Below, in pieces: positions 20,089-30,088 of a stretch of DNA of 56,019 nt. The position numbers and the translations under genes are program-made. The stretch lies in contig JAQDPW010000014.1 of assembly GCA_027659245.1 (NCBI GenBank), positions 1-56,019 of the forward strand, read 5' to 3'. The notes beneath the pieces were generated by a model that worked only from the letters and a program-made list of their open reading frames with translations, had not been told where the DNA came from and ran no database searches. The DNA is from Streptococcaceae bacterium AM104-57 (GTDB lineage: Bacteria; Bacillota; Bacilli; Lactobacillales; Streptococcaceae). How positions within the stretch are numbered: the first letter of the stretch is position 1; every line of letters begins with the position of its first letter.

Positions 20089-23000
20089 TTAATCTTGATC
20101 TTTTTTCTTCAATCCAAGGAGTGATCCTACTATAAACAATATTCCAGCAATGAATGGTGTAAGAACTTCTCTAACTGTTCCGGTTTTTGGTAGTCCATCA
20201 GTATTGTTAGTAATTGATTTACTATCGATATCGGTATGTTTATTAGCTATGCTGTCTTGTTCATTAAGATAAACTTCTTTCGTATTTTCAAAGTTTTTAT
20301 CATTTTTATCAGGAACTGTAGCTGTGACATCCTTAGTTGAATCAGATTGTGTTTTTTCTTTCTTTTTCGATACATCAAAAGTAGGTTTATTTTCCTCCTC
20401 CTTTTTCTCCTCTATTTTCTTGAATACAGGTTTTATAAGGGTATCTTTTGATACATTAAGAACATAGCCAGCGTCTTTTTTCCCTTCGACACCAGAAATT
20501 TCCCAGCCATCAAATTGATAGCCTTCTTCTAATTCACCCTTATAGACAGGTAAAATGAAATCTTCTTCCGACACTATCTTAGAACTCATTTCTTTTCCAT
20601 TTTGAATGGTTACAGTTACTGTATGAGGTTTTAGTTCGCTTACCTCTCCCGTATCTTTGTTTAAAATGAATTCTTTTACGGTCGTATTTCTTGCAAAATC
20701 TTTTACAACAATCTTAATGTTTAGTGTCTTATCTGCTATTAGTTTAATATCATCAAATGATTTGTATTCTTTTCCATTTACATAAATATGTTGTTCTTGA
20801 ATCTCACCATCGAATCCATTATTTCTCTTATCATTGATGTTAAAGACTACAGATTTTCCGTCAGCATATTCAATACTAGTATTTCCCTTAGGATCAATGT
20901 TTACTTCTGGTTTAACATTATCATATAAAAATTGATAGTGTACTCCAACCGCTTTCGCATTCAAATCGCTATAGCCAGTTTGAAGATAAACATTTCCATC
21001 CATGTCTGTTACCTTATCTGGGAATCCGTTTGCTTTATAGTCTTTCATTCCCCAGTCCATGATGTCACCATCTTTAACATTAAGCTTAATGTTAAAATCT
21101 CTAGTGTTATCAATGTGTAAATCTCCATAGATTAAATAATTATCTACAACTGATTCATTAACTCTCAACTCCCAGTTAAAACCACCCTTATCAGAAATCT
21201 TACCTCTTAAATAAAATTCTGGATTTCGTACATAAATTTTATTAGATTTAGATGGATTAAAGTAGTTCTTGTCCATTGAAAGATTTACTGGTTTTGCATC
21301 AATAAATAACGTAGAGCCATCTTCTTTTATAGCTTCTACATTGGACTTATCCTCTCCTGTGTACTCTTTACCATCCTTACCAAATAATACAAGTTTAGAA
21401 GAATCTGTCACAAGATTTCCATCTTTATCGATTGCCTCCCCTTTATCGTTCATTTTAAAGGTAAACACTTGATATTTTACAATGTTAAAGCCGTCTAAAG
21501 CCGACATTAATACGGATTGAGTACTTCTTTCATCTTCAACATTTCTACTATCAGCATAAATTATTTTTTCTGATAGGACTCTTAGATTAGGATTGGCCTT
21601 TTGTATTTTTGCTATATCTTCCTTGCTATAGACTCCATTTCCTTCTAACATATCCGTTTTTCCAGGATTATAGGTAGTCACTTTTAGTGCATAGCCTTTT
21701 CTTAGAATGATGTTATCCTTTAATAGATATTGTTGTTTTTCTGAATCAGAATAGATTTTACCAGATTCCATTTCAGTTAAATTGTTTGGTTTGTTCTTAG
21801 AAAGATCTCCTTCTCCTAATTCTATTACATTCCCATAACTTGATGCATAGGGATATTCTGTCTTAGTTTCCTTATTTTTTTCAGGCATTCTAATTTTAGT
21901 TTCAGCTTTTATCTGATCATCATCTTTAACAAAGAATCTCATATCTCCTGAAAAAGCTAATCCATCCACAATATCATTAATATTAGCGTATAAATCAAAT
22001 GTCATCGTTTTTGATTGGGAATCATACTTGGTCGTTTTGATTTCTATCGATTTATAGTTATTACCATAATATACCTTGGCATTTTTAGAAACATTACTTA
22101 TCTTTCCAAGAATTTCAAAGTGTCCATCTTTAGACGGACTTAAAACACCATAAATTTTTGATTTGATTTCGTCAAGTTTTTCAGTTTCATATTGTAAGGC
22201 ACTACCATCGTCATAAGCAATGATATTTCCCTTATCATCGTATTTATAATCGTATTCCTCTGTTCTCTTACCAGTTTCACTTGTAAAGTCATCAACTTCT
22301 CTAAATTTCTTTTTAATGAGTTTCTTTAAGTCTTTACTTTCAAACTCTCTAATTGTTGAAATAGCTTTATTGATAGTAAAGCTAGATTTTTCTTCGGTAG
22401 CCTCTTCATTTTCTTGATGATGTTCTACTTCAGTTGTATCTTTTTTAAGACTATCCTCTTTTCTATTTTCTAAATTTTTAAATTTAGATTCGGCAATCTC
22501 GCCAAGCTTTTGATATTTAGATGAATCCTGATCAGGATCTACTAGATAATAGGAAATCATCCCCTTTTCATCAGCATGATCAGCAAATTTAATTCTATGA
22601 ATCTTTGTGAAATTGCTAGAGCCATCTAGTGCAATGACTTCAATGATTTTTCCTCTTAAATCTCCTGCACCATTAATTTCATAAATGGTATTTCCATCTT
22701 TGTCAAGTTTCCTATTTCTTCCTTGACCCTCACCTGCATAAGTTACTTCAAGATTTTTCTCAACCTCTCCGTCTTCATTAACAAGAGCGGCGCCAGCATA
22801 CCAAACTTCATTGGCAATCTCGTCAAATTTTTCAGGATGTTCTTTTTGATCTCTCGCAAATAGGGTTTCATTCTTGTATTGATCTTTTACCTTGTGATAA
22901 GTATCCTTTGTGATCAGCTTAATTTTTTCAGGATTTGAAAAATCAATCGAAACAATCTTAGGGGCTGTGTTATCAATTTTTACTGGAATATAGGAAACCT

Positions 23001-26000
23001 GCCATGGATAATCTTTAGTTAATCTATATTTAAATTTATAGAAATATTGACCTTCCGCAATCGGTTCAAATTGACCTCTTATCCTAGTAGCTGGATCTTG
23101 GTTATCCTTACTCTCTGGTGCATTTTCTTCTCTACCTCTAGGGTTATAGATGAGTCCATCCCATTTCAAGTCACCCCAAACTTTTAGCTTAGAAGATTTG
23201 ATTCCCTTTGCATCATTTCTTTTAGAGTTTAAAATTCCTTTAATAAAGTGTTCTCTCGAAATGACTTTTAAGTCGATTTGATTTTCTCCCTCTTTATTTG
23301 TATTTACTATTGAAATCATTCCTTCTTCTGCACTTCTTAATACAAGTGGAGAAGGTGTTAATCCTCTCTCAAGTTGAGCATCTTGAGGATTTCCATTTGA
23401 ATCTAAAGGATAAATTTTAGCAATATTAGAACCACTTGATGATGGTGCATTGATCCCTTCGTTATTGAAAGCAAATAATTCTGGATTTTGATCTAGGGAT
23501 GTTGTATTTTTATCTTTTCTATTTTGTATAACTCCTGCTGGATTAAATTTATCTATACCATGCTCTCCACCAATTCCCTTATTTAAGGTTCCTGGAATTT
23601 TTGGTTTACCATCATCATCATAACCTTCCATTGTTTTTGATTTTGATCCTTCTTCCCAAGCCCATTTATCAAGGATTGGTTCCTTGTTCCAATCCCCAGC
23701 AAATCCCATTAGGGGCATTGATAAAGAAGGTTGGAAGTTTATTTTCTTCCCGTTGGAGTTCAGAGCTTCCATTTCTTCCACTGACTCAAAATGAATAAAT
23801 GATTCTACAAATTTATTTTTATTTTTAGCCTCTCCAACGTTTATAACCGCATTTAAATCAAAGCTAGAATTTGGGCTTATAGTGAAAGTATCATGCTCAA
23901 ATGTGATATTTGCTCCTTTGACTTTTTCTGGGTGAATTTCTGGAACAATTTGCTTCCCATCTGGTGATTTTTCGTCTTTGTATGTTTCATCCAGTTTTAG
24001 TCTATCAGTTAGAGCATCTGTAGTTACTGCTGATGCTGAAACTTTAAAGGTTAAAGGTCTGTTTGATGTATTGTGAAGCTTAATTGTAAAGTATTTTTTA
24101 TCTCCTTTTATTTCTTTAAGAGAAATAGAACCATAAGAGTTTACCAAACCTTTAGAATCCGTGTTTTTGAAAGTCGCTACAACTTCATTTCTCAAAGCAT
24201 TGGCAACATTAATTAGCCCTGCTCCCTGTTGTCTAGGTGATGCAAAGTATTGACTTTTTTCTTTCCAAGACGTTGCATCCATCATAGGCCGTGCAGTATT
24301 TTGTAGGGCTATTTTTGTAAGACTTGTAAGGTCTATTTTGTCATCTCCCTTAAGATTTTTCAAGGCAGGTCTTTCAAGCATTTCCTTTAACTTTGGTCTA
24401 ATCAAAACAGTAGAAGCTGCCACGATTGGAGTTGCCATACTAGTCCCTGACATATAACCATAAGTTGATTTCCCATTAATGACATTGAGAGTGGATTTAA
24501 TATTTTTACCTGGTGCTGAGACATCAGGTTTTAAAAGCAAATCTGTTCTCGGTCCCCAAGATGTGGATCCTGCTGGAACTATGATATCTTCTTTATACAG
24601 TTCTTTGTCTGTGTCAGGTGCAAACTTAAAGTCAATCTCTTTTTCGTCACCTACATTCGGTTTATTAGAATTATAGCTTGCCATATCAATTGGATAGTAT
24701 TGCTCCAATTTATCTTTAAAATCTTCTTTATTATTTCTTTTGACTTTAGTTTTTTTATCAGGGTTAATCATGTTCCATAACTTTACACCATCATCTCCTG
24801 AAATTGAAAAAACTTGACTAGTCGTTCCTTCATCCTCTTCATATCCCATAGCTGGAAGCTCTGTCCAATTATCTCTATTGTAGTAATTTACAGTATTTAC
24901 AACCATAATGGCGCGTGCGCCCTTATCCGTTGCTCGTTTAAAAGCATTTTTTAAATCCTTTGTATAAATTCTATCCATTACTGCAATTTTGCCCTTAAGA
25001 TCCAATCCTATCAAATCTTGGTCTTGACCTTTGCCTATATATACAAATTTCAATTTACTAGGAGCTTTTGAACCATCTTCGTTTGTTATGATTTTACTCT
25101 TATCGAAAAAGGCACCTATATTTCTGTATTTAAAACTTTCTCCTCCAATCTTAACTTTGTCAAACTCAACTGTTTGATTTTTAGCAGAAGCAACTGCTAT
25201 CGCATCTTCATGTGCGGCAGTTCTTGTTACATTTCCAGTGTCGGTCATTTTCAGATTATTATTTGCTACTAAATCCCAAGAAGAACTTGAAGCAGAAGTA
25301 GCATAGTTACCCGTAGCTACCACCATTGGAATGCCTGCTTTTCTTAACACTCTAATAGCTTCCCAATATTTCTCACCTACAAGACCTGTTCCTGTAAAGC
25401 CAGATGATACCGAAACAACATCGACATTGTGTTTGATTGAATCTTCAATAGCATGAAACATTGTTTCATCCCCTGCGAAGCCAGATCCTGCGTCAGAGTA
25501 CATTTTATAAGAGAAGATCTGTGCATTAGGCGCAATTCCATCTATTCCGTTAAAGTTTTTGATATCTTTTTCAGTATCATTTCCCGCAAGAATCCCAGCA
25601 ATATGCATCCCATGGGGATCAAAATAATCGCTTCCATCATCAGCTTTTTCTACAGTAATTTTACCACCATTATAATAATTGAAAGCATGAGGAATTTTAT
25701 CACTCAACCAGAAATTTTTATCAGTACCTTTTAAGTCTTCTTTTTTGAATCTCATTGAGCCTTTAGCATCATCATCAATCCTCATAGCCTTATGCCTATA
25801 ATCTGTCCCCGTATCGATATTTGAAATGACCATACCTCTACCATCAAAGTTTTTCCCAAATTGAGCATTAATGGCCTTCAGGTAATCGATAGCCTCCTCA
25901 ACTCCAATTTCCTTTCGGGCATGATTCATCATTGGCTGGACTTTTTGTGATCGTTCAACCGATGAGATACCTTCTATTAGTTTAATTTTGTCCAGATTAT

Positions 26001-26523
26001 CTGGAGTTGTTTCTATTGCAACACCATTAAAAACCGTATCATAAGTATATAAAACTTTTGTATCCTTAAGATTGGATAATTCCTTGATTGCTTTTTCTCC
26101 AGATGCTTTATCTTTAAATTCAGCAATATAGACAAGTTTATCCTCTTTTTGGGGACTTTCTGGGTCTTTACTTGCAGAAGAGTCCGCTTTATCTTCTTGG
26201 GATTTATTGGAATCATCTTTTTTGATTTTTTCTTCTTCATTGCTAGTTTTATTGTCTATCCCAGGATTTTTACTAACAACTTCTTTTTCCTCAATGACTG
26301 TTGTTTTCTTCTCTTTAAAATCCTGTGAACTTTCCATATCTATATGAATATCTTCATGTTTCTCTTTATTTTCTGTTTCCTTATCTACTGCTACTTTTTC
26401 TTTATCAGAGATAGTTACAGCATCTTCAGAACTAGATGTTTCTGCTAAGACTACCTCATTAGGGACATAGGTTGCTAAAATAACTGCTGCTGTGGTTAAT
26501 GACAATACTGTACTTTTTTTCAT
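20089..26523 (-). CDS. prtA: Cell-wall-anchored subtilisin-like serine protease PrtA
   Basis: The 2144-residue protein is a lactocepin/C5a-peptidase-type S8 protease. A signal peptide covers residues 1-27 (cut near VLA-ET), and an acidic low-complexity prosegment follows to about 128. An inhibitor-like propeptide (VYIAEFKDKASGEKAIKEL, 131-195) comes next. The catalytic domain has Asp237 (NIDTGTDY), His304 (DPHGMHIAG), the oxyanion Asn406 (ATGNYATS) and Ser695 (YMSGTSMATP), with a PA insert at about 490-590. Fn3-like domains follow from about 800. A GYQFDGWEI repeat near 2010 and a charged wall-spanning stretch precede the sorting signal LPKTG (2111-2115), a hydrophobic helix and KKKDQD. Sortase A should anchor it. 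In pneumococcus PrtA is a surface virulence factor. The sequence is AT-rich compared with its neighbours. Confidence 0.96.
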   Translation of the reverse strand: MKKSTVLSLTTAAVILATYVPNEVVLAETSSSEDAVTISDKEKVAVDKETENKEKHEDIHIDMESSQDFKEKKTTVIEEKEVVSKNPGIDNKTSNEEEKIKKDDSNKSQEDKADSSASKDPESPQKEDKLVYIAEFKDKASGEKAIKELSNLKDTKVLYTYDTVFNGVAIETTPDNLDKIKLIEGISSVERSQKVQPMMNHARKEIGVEEAIDYLKAINAQFGKNFDGRGMVISNIDTGTDYRHKAMRIDDDAKGSMRFKKEDLKGTDKNFWLSDKIPHAFNYYNGGKITVEKADDGSDYFDPHGMHIAGILAGNDTEKDIKNFNGIDGIAPNAQIFSYKMYSDAGSGFAGDETMFHAIEDSIKHNVDVVSVSSGFTGTGLVGEKYWEAIRVLRKAGIPMVVATGNYATSASSSSWDLVANNNLKMTDTGNVTRTAAHEDAIAVASAKNQTVEFDKVKIGGESFKYRNIGAFFDKSKIITNEDGSKAPSKLKFVYIGKGQDQDLIGLDLKGKIAVMDRIYTKDLKNAFKRATDKGARAIMVVNTVNYYNRDNWTELPAMGYEEDEGTTSQVFSISGDDGVKLWNMINPDKKTKVKRNNKEDFKDKLEQYYPIDMASYNSNKPNVGDEKEIDFKFAPDTDKELYKEDIIVPAGSTSWGPRTDLLLKPDVSAPGKNIKSTLNVINGKSTYGYMSGTSMATPIVAASTVLIRPKLKEMLERPALKNLKGDDKIDLTSLTKIALQNTARPMMDATSWKEKSQYFASPRQQGAGLINVANALRNEVVATFKNTDSKGLVNSYGSISLKEIKGDKKYFTIKLHNTSNRPLTFKVSASAVTTDALTDRLKLDETYKDEKSPDGKQIVPEIHPEKVKGANITFEHDTFTISPNSSFDLNAVINVGEAKNKNKFVESFIHFESVEEMEALNSNGKKINFQPSLSMPLMGFAGDWNKEPILDKWAWEEGSKSKTMEGYDDDGKPKIPGTLNKGIGGEHGIDKFNPAGVIQNRKDKNTTSLDQNPELFAFNNEGINAPSSSGSNIAKIYPLDSNGNPQDAQLERGLTPSPLVLRSAEEGMISIVNTNKEGENQIDLKVISREHFIKGILNSKRNDAKGIKSSKLKVWGDLKWDGLIYNPRGREENAPESKDNQDPATRIRGQFEPIAEGQYFYKFKYRLTKDYPWQVSYIPVKIDNTAPKIVSIDFSNPEKIKLITKDTYHKVKDQYKNETLFARDQKEHPEKFDEIANEVWYAGAALVNEDGEVEKNLEVTYAGEGQGRNRKLDKDGNTIYEINGAGDLRGKIIEVIALDGSSNFTKIHRIKFADHADEKGMISYYLVDPDQDSSKYQKLGEIAESKFKNLENRKEDSLKKDTTEVEHHQENEEATEEKSSFTINKAISTIREFESKDLKKLIKKKFREVDDFTSETGKRTEEYDYKYDDKGNIIAYDDGSALQYETEKLDEIKSKIYGVLSPSKDGHFEILGKISNVSKNAKVYYGNNYKSIEIKTTKYDSQSKTMTFDLYANINDIVDGLAFSGDMRFFVKDDDQIKAETKIRMPEKNKETKTEYPYASSYGNVIELGEGDLSKNKPNNLTEMESGKIYSDSEKQQYLLKDNIILRKGYALKVTTYNPGKTDMLEGNGVYSKEDIAKIQKANPNLRVLSEKIIYADSRNVEDERSTQSVLMSALDGFNIVKYQVFTFKMNDKGEAIDKDGNLVTDSSKLVLFGKDGKEYTGEDKSNVEAIKEDGSTLFIDAKPVNLSMDKNYFNPSKSNKIYVRNPEFYLRGKISDKGGFNWELRVNESVVDNYLIYGDLHIDNTRDFNIKLNVKDGDIMDWGMKDYKANGFPDKVTDMDGNVYLQTGYSDLNAKAVGVHYQFLYDNVKPEVNIDPKGNTSIEYADGKSVVFNINDKRNNGFDGEIQEQHIYVNGKEYKSFDDIKLIADKTLNIKIVVKDFARNTTVKEFILNKDTGEVSELKPHTVTVTIQNGKEMSSKIVSEEDFILPVYKGELEEGYQFDGWEISGVEGKKDAGYVLNVSKDTLIKPVFKKIEEKKEEENKPTFDVSKKKEKTQSDSTKDVTATVPDKNDKNFENTKEVYLNEQDSIANKHTDIDSKSITNNTDGLPKTGTVREVLTPFIAGILFIVGSLLGLKKKDQD

Positions 26524-26664
26524 TTTAATTCCTTACATATTTATTTAACTTCCGATAGATAGAAAACTTTAACTTTGCTAGCCTTTGTTATAAAAAGTTT
26601 TATGAAGTATTATCTAGGAAATAGAGTAGTACATTTATATATAATTGTTAGCTCTCTGAAAAAT

Positions 26665-26693
26665 AGTATATCAATTAAAAAAATTTAAGTCAA
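26665..26693 (-). promoter_or_regulatory. prtA promoter
   Basis: On the minus strand TTGACT and TATACT are 17 bases apart. The predicted transcript would start near 26658 and carry a leader of about 135 bases before the prtA ATG. The leader contains an AAAACTTT/AAAGTTTT inverted pair and ends with TAAGGA. Confidence 0.65.
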
Positions 26694-26701
26694 GAAAAAT
26701 T
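26682..26701 (-). promoter_or_regulatory. Candidate PsaR-type metal-repressor operator over the prtA -35 box
   Basis: The minus strand reads AATTTTTCTTGACTTAAATT, which contains CTTGACTTAA. This resembles the TTAACTTGACTTAA core I remember for PsaR/SloR, the DtxR-family Mn/Zn regulators that control prtA, pcpA and psaBCA in pneumococcus. It covers the -35 box, where a repressor would block RNA polymerase. Assignment is by pattern and known prtA regulation only. Confidence 0.5.
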
Positions 26702-26764
26702 AACATGCATTAATTTATTTTTTAACATGTATTAAAAATCTGGTTGAGTCAAAAAGTTTCGTAG

Positions 26765-27701
26765 TTAACTGGGATACATTATAAATACATTCACACCATC
26801 AAAAGTAGTAACAATCAAGTTGAATCACTACTAAAACCATCAAAAACTCAATTAAGTTTGGAAGTGAATCTTGCCTACGATATTCCAACAACTCACGAAG
26901 CGAGAATGATTAGCCTCTTTGTGGACAGTATCCCTAGTCAAGTTCTATTGGAAGAGACCTCTCACACTGGTCGTCCTGCCTTTCATCCAGCCATGCTCAT
27001 GAAGATGACCCTGTTCGCTTATGCTCGTCAAGTATTCTCTGGACGTAAAATCGTTCAAATGAACGAGGAAGTCATTCCCATGAAATGGTTGAGTCAGGAT
27101 ACCTATGTTAGCTATAAAACGATTAATAACTTCCGCTCCAGTAAACATGCCAACAACCTAATCAAAATTGACTAAAAAGTACTAAACGAGCACAGATAAC
27201 CCAATGAACTGGGAAAATCTTGAGGACACGGACCAGTTTATAAAGCCCGATGGCCTAGTTTATTCCTTTAAGAACTACTCTAGTCAAACCGATAAGTATG
27301 GCTTTCAACGTGATTTCAAGATTTATGAGGCGGATAAAGTTCAAAACACTCCTGAGTTAGAACACTTGGCTAAAACGGATAGTGGGAATCAGAAACAAAT
27401 CCATTATAATCAAACTTGGAATTACTTTAAGGAACTCCTTACGCAAACATTACATAGTGAAGAAGGCTCTCAAATTTATGCCAAACGGAAAATCGATGTT
27501 GAACCCGTTTTTGGTAGATTGAAGAGTGTTTTTGGCGTGCGAAGAGTGCATGTCAGAGGTAAACAAGCTGTCGCAACAGAGATAGCATTCATCTTCATGA
27601 GCATGAATCACACCAAATTGGCAAAGAATCTAGCATCTAAAACGTTCACCTATTCAAAAACCACACAGTGTTTCTTTCAGCTTGATTGTATTCAAGACTG
27701 A
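26765..27701 (+). pseudogene. Broken IS1182-family transposase
   Basis: The first part is open from 26765 and reads HTIKSSNNQVESLLKPSK, then YDIPTTHEARMISLFVDSIP, HTGRPAFHPAMLMKM and TYVSYKTINNFRSS. It stops at 27175. The second part resumes near 27204 in another frame and carries the conserved end KRKIDVEPVFGRLKSVFGVRRVHVRGKQAV. The central catalytic region is deleted. No normal start codon is visible at the beginning, because the expected ATG region reads ATAAATAC. It cannot encode an active enzyme. Confidence 0.85.
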
Positions 27702-27718
27702 AATCACTGTGTGGTTTT
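27657..27718 (+). terminator. Long perfect hairpin at the end of the IS1182-like copy
   Basis: AAAACCACACAGTG and CACTGTGTGGTTTT are a perfect 14-bp inverted repeat with a 34-base loop that spans the transposase stop codon. It ends in T bases and looks like the element's own terminator. The same right arm occurs at bases 15-26 of the window. Confidence 0.55.
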
Positions 27719-27753
27719 ATTTAGAAGCTAGTTTTTGCCTAGGTCCTTTTTCC

Positions 27754-28740
27754 TTATTCTCTTTCTTCTTTACTTTCTTCAGCTTTGACAGGTCGAGGTT
27801 CATAGGCTCTGATAATTTGAGCGACAACTGGGTGGCGAACCACATCCTTGGCTGAGAAATGAACAAAGTCAATTTGGTGAATGTTCTTAAGTTTTTCTTG
27901 GGCATCAATCAAACCTGACTTGACGTTCCGAGGTAGGTCAATCTGACTAATATCCCCATTGACAATCATTTTCGAGTTAAATCCAAGACGGGTCAAGAAC
28001 ATCTTCATCTGCATGATAGTTGTATTTTGCGCTTCATCCAAAATGACAAAGGCATCATCCAAGGTACGTCCACGCATATAGGCAAGGGGCGCAATCTCGA
28101 TAATTTCACGCTCCATGAGTCGAGTTGTTTGGTCTTTCCCCAGAATCTGATACAAGGCATCATAAACAGGTCTAAGGTAAGGATCTACCTTCTCCTTAAG
28201 ATCACCCGGAAGAAAACCTAGACTCTCTCCTGCTTCCACCGCTGGTCTAGTTAGAATAATCCTCTTGACTTGCCCACGCTTGAGGGCTGTCACGGCTAAG
28301 GTCACTGCAAGAAAGGTCTTCCCTGTTCCTGCCGGCCCAATACCAAAGGTCACATCGTGTTGCTTGACACTATCCACATAAAGCTTTTGACCCAAGGTTT
28401 TAACACGGATAGTCTTGCCTGTATTATCCTTAATAATCTCTTCTTCATAGAGGGCGACAAACTTATCGATTTCATTATTCTTAACCATGGTAATAGCTGT
28501 CACTACATCCGGAGTTCCAACAGTCATTCCACGATTGACCAAGACCATCAAGGCTTGGATAACTTGGCGGGCTTCCTCACAAGCCGACTCCTCCCCTAAG
28601 ACTTGTACAATCTCTGTACGAGCATGGATGATGACATCTAACTCATCCTCCATCAAACGAAGGTGGCGCTCATTAGAACCAAAAAGATGAAATAAATCAT
28701 CTGGATGACTAAGTTGAATGTCTATTGAATGTTCCTTCAA
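27754..28740 (-). CDS. phoH: PhoH family ATPase
   Basis: The 328-residue protein has Walker A GPAGTGKT near residue 137 and Walker B AFVILDEAQN near 236, with the SLGFLPGDLKEKVDPYLRPVYDAL segment between them that marks the PhoH (PhoL/YbeZ) family. The N-terminal 110 residues are the usual helical domain. Family members are RNA-linked ATPases that work with YbeY in ribosome maturation, but YbeY is not in this window. The start is probably TTG 28740, since GAGAGG stands 7 bases before it and the encoded MKEHSIDIQLSHPDDLFHLFG is the conserved N-terminus. Confidence 0.93.
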   Translation of the reverse strand: MKEHSIDIQLSHPDDLFHLFGSNERHLRLMEDELDVIIHARTEIVQVLGEESACEEARQVIQALMVLVNRGMTVGTPDVVTAITMVKNNEIDKFVALYEEEIIKDNTGKTIRVKTLGQKLYVDSVKQHDVTFGIGPAGTGKTFLAVTLAVTALKRGQVKRIILTRPAVEAGESLGFLPGDLKEKVDPYLRPVYDALYQILGKDQTTRLMEREIIEIAPLAYMRGRTLDDAFVILDEAQNTTIMQMKMFLTRLGFNSKMIVNGDISQIDLPRNVKSGLIDAQEKLKNIHQIDFVHFSAKDVVRHPVVAQIIRAYEPRPVKAEESKEERE

Positions 28741-28909
28741 ACAAAGAACCTCTCTAACTCTTTAATTTCGTTTTATCATTTTTGTTTTCTTTTAGATGAA
28801 ATGGTCTTCAAGACCCCACCATCCTGACAATAGGTCACAAACAAGGGTACTTGCCAAAAATGGGGAAAATCCTCATAAAAGATAAACTGAATGACTTTAT
28901 TATAGCAAA

Positions 28910-28938
28910 GAGGCTGAGAAATTACTATCCCCAACCCC
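28910..28938 (-). terminator. Terminator after yozE
   Basis: GGGGTTGGGGA pairs with TTCTCAGCCTC on the minus strand through 11 pairs including G-U, followed by TTTG. It lies 12 bp past the yozE stop. The remaining 28741-28909 gap shows only a TATAAT at 28900-28905 (minus strand) as a possible phoH promoter. Confidence 0.5.
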
Positions 28939-28949
28939 ATCTAGTAGCC

Positions 28950-29165
28950 TTAATGTTCTAGATATTCTTGCCAAATTCGATCGAAGTCACCCATATTAAA
29001 AGAAAAACTAGCATGTTCCTCTAAAAAACGACTGACTTGATCGAAATCATCTGTATGCTTTGGGAAGGCAGACTCCTCAAAAGCCAAATCCGCTAAAATT
29101 GCTTTGGGACTATTGCTTTTAGGATTGCGTTCGGTCATGAGCCAAGTATAAAATGATTTTCTCAT
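28950..29165 (-). CDS. YozE family small protein
   Basis: The 71-residue protein is mostly helical and rich in aromatic residues: [72 protein letters not shown] near the start and FDxIWxxY near the end are the marks of the YozE/SAM-like family (B. subtilis YozE). Its function is unknown. It starts 8 bp after the cvfB stop and is clearly co-transcribed with it. Confidence 0.82.
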   Translation of the reverse strand: MRKSFYTWLMTERNPKSNSPKAILADLAFEESAFPKHTDDFDQVSRFLEEHASFSFNMGDFDRIWQEYLEH

Positions 29166-29173
29166 AAGCCTCC

Positions 29174-30028
29174 CTAGATTAGTTCCGTACCAAACTGGTC
29201 TTGTTTAATTTTGCCAGCTTTCATCAAACCACCGAGCGCTTTTTTAAATTGACCTTTAGAAATACCAAAGGTAGCCTTGATATCATCTGGCACTGACTTA
29301 TCATTCAGGGTCATGAAGCCACCATTGCTTTCCAAGTAAGTTAAAATCATCTGGGCATCATTTTCCAACATTTCAAAAGAGCGAGGTTTTAGTGATAAAT
29401 TAAGAGTTCGGTCAACTTCACGGAAGCCAATGACACGCGCATCTAGCACTTGCCCCAAACGTGGTTCTGAATAGCGCTCACTTGGATGGATAAATCCAAG
29501 CATGTTGTTTTCTGGTAAATAGACGAAGGTTCCTGATAATTTGAGACGATATACAATTGCAGGCCAGTTTTGGTTCTGCATGTTATTGTAGGCAGGACGG
29601 GCTAGTCGTTGGAAATCTTCCTGATAAGCCAATACGCCCCAGATACGGTCCTTCTTGTCCACTTCTAGACGAATATATAGGCGATCGCCTTTCTTTGGCC
29701 AAAGTTCTTTAAGCTCAGGTAGAATATCAAGTGACACAACGATTTCCTTGTCAGGAAGACCTGTATCAACAAAGACACCCAAATCCTTACGGACTTCTGT
29801 TACGGTTCCCCAACCAAATTGGTCCTGAGTGGCAGTCACTTCTATAGTTGTCAAACGTAATTTTTGCTTCATGTCTGTATAAGCAAAACCTTTGACCGTA
29901 TCACCAACTGTATGGTGACCTTCTTCTTTAGCTAGAGCATATGTTTGACCATCCTTTTGAACAAAGTAAAAACGGTCATTTTCATCGATGATGAGTCCAA
30001 CGATAAAACTTGCAAGATTTGTATTCAT
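29174..30028 (-). CDS. cvfB: S1-domain RNA-binding protein CvfB
   Basis: From ATG 30028 the protein is 284 residues, the CvfB length. It has two S1-like beta-barrels: [31 protein letters not shown] around 70-105 and [47 protein letters not shown] around 160-212. A C-terminal winged helix ([39 protein letters not shown]) follows. CvfB influences virulence-factor expression in S. aureus and mRNA stability in S. pyogenes. I rejected the longer start at 30067 because the AGAAGG site precedes 30028. Confidence 0.9.
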   Translation of the reverse strand: MNTNLASFIVGLIIDENDRFYFVQKDGQTYALAKEEGHHTVGDTVKGFAYTDMKQKLRLTTIEVTATQDQFGWGTVTEVRKDLGVFVDTGLPDKEIVVSLDILPELKELWPKKGDRLYIRLEVDKKDRIWGVLAYQEDFQRLARPAYNNMQNQNWPAIVYRLKLSGTFVYLPENNMLGFIHPSERYSEPRLGQVLDARVIGFREVDRTLNLSLKPRSFEMLENDAQMILTYLESNGGFMTLNDKSVPDDIKATFGISKGQFKKALGGLMKAGKIKQDQFGTELI

Positions 30029-30045
30029 ATTTCCTTCTTTCGAAT

Positions 30046-30076
30046 AAAACTCAGCCAGCAATGCCAACTGAGTTTT
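30046..30076 (-). terminator. Terminator after frr
   Basis: AAAACTCAG and CTGAGTTTT form a 9-bp stem with a 13-base loop just before the cvfB ribosome site. It can act on either strand and separates pyrH-frr from cvfB-yozE. Confidence 0.65.
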
Positions 30077-30088
30077 TCTGTTTATTTC

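Larger units (their letters stand above)
26748..27739 (+). mobile_element. Degenerate IS1182-like element
   Basis: A transposase relic is enclosed by imperfect ends (GTCAAAAAG at the left, GTTTTTGCC at the right, 7 of 9 complementary). The copy is about 1 kb, well short of the usual 1.6-1.9 kb of IS1182 elements, because of a central deletion. It lies between the prtA promoter region and phoH. The right end contains a 14-bp perfect inverted repeat (27657-27670 and 27705-27718). Confidence 0.7.
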
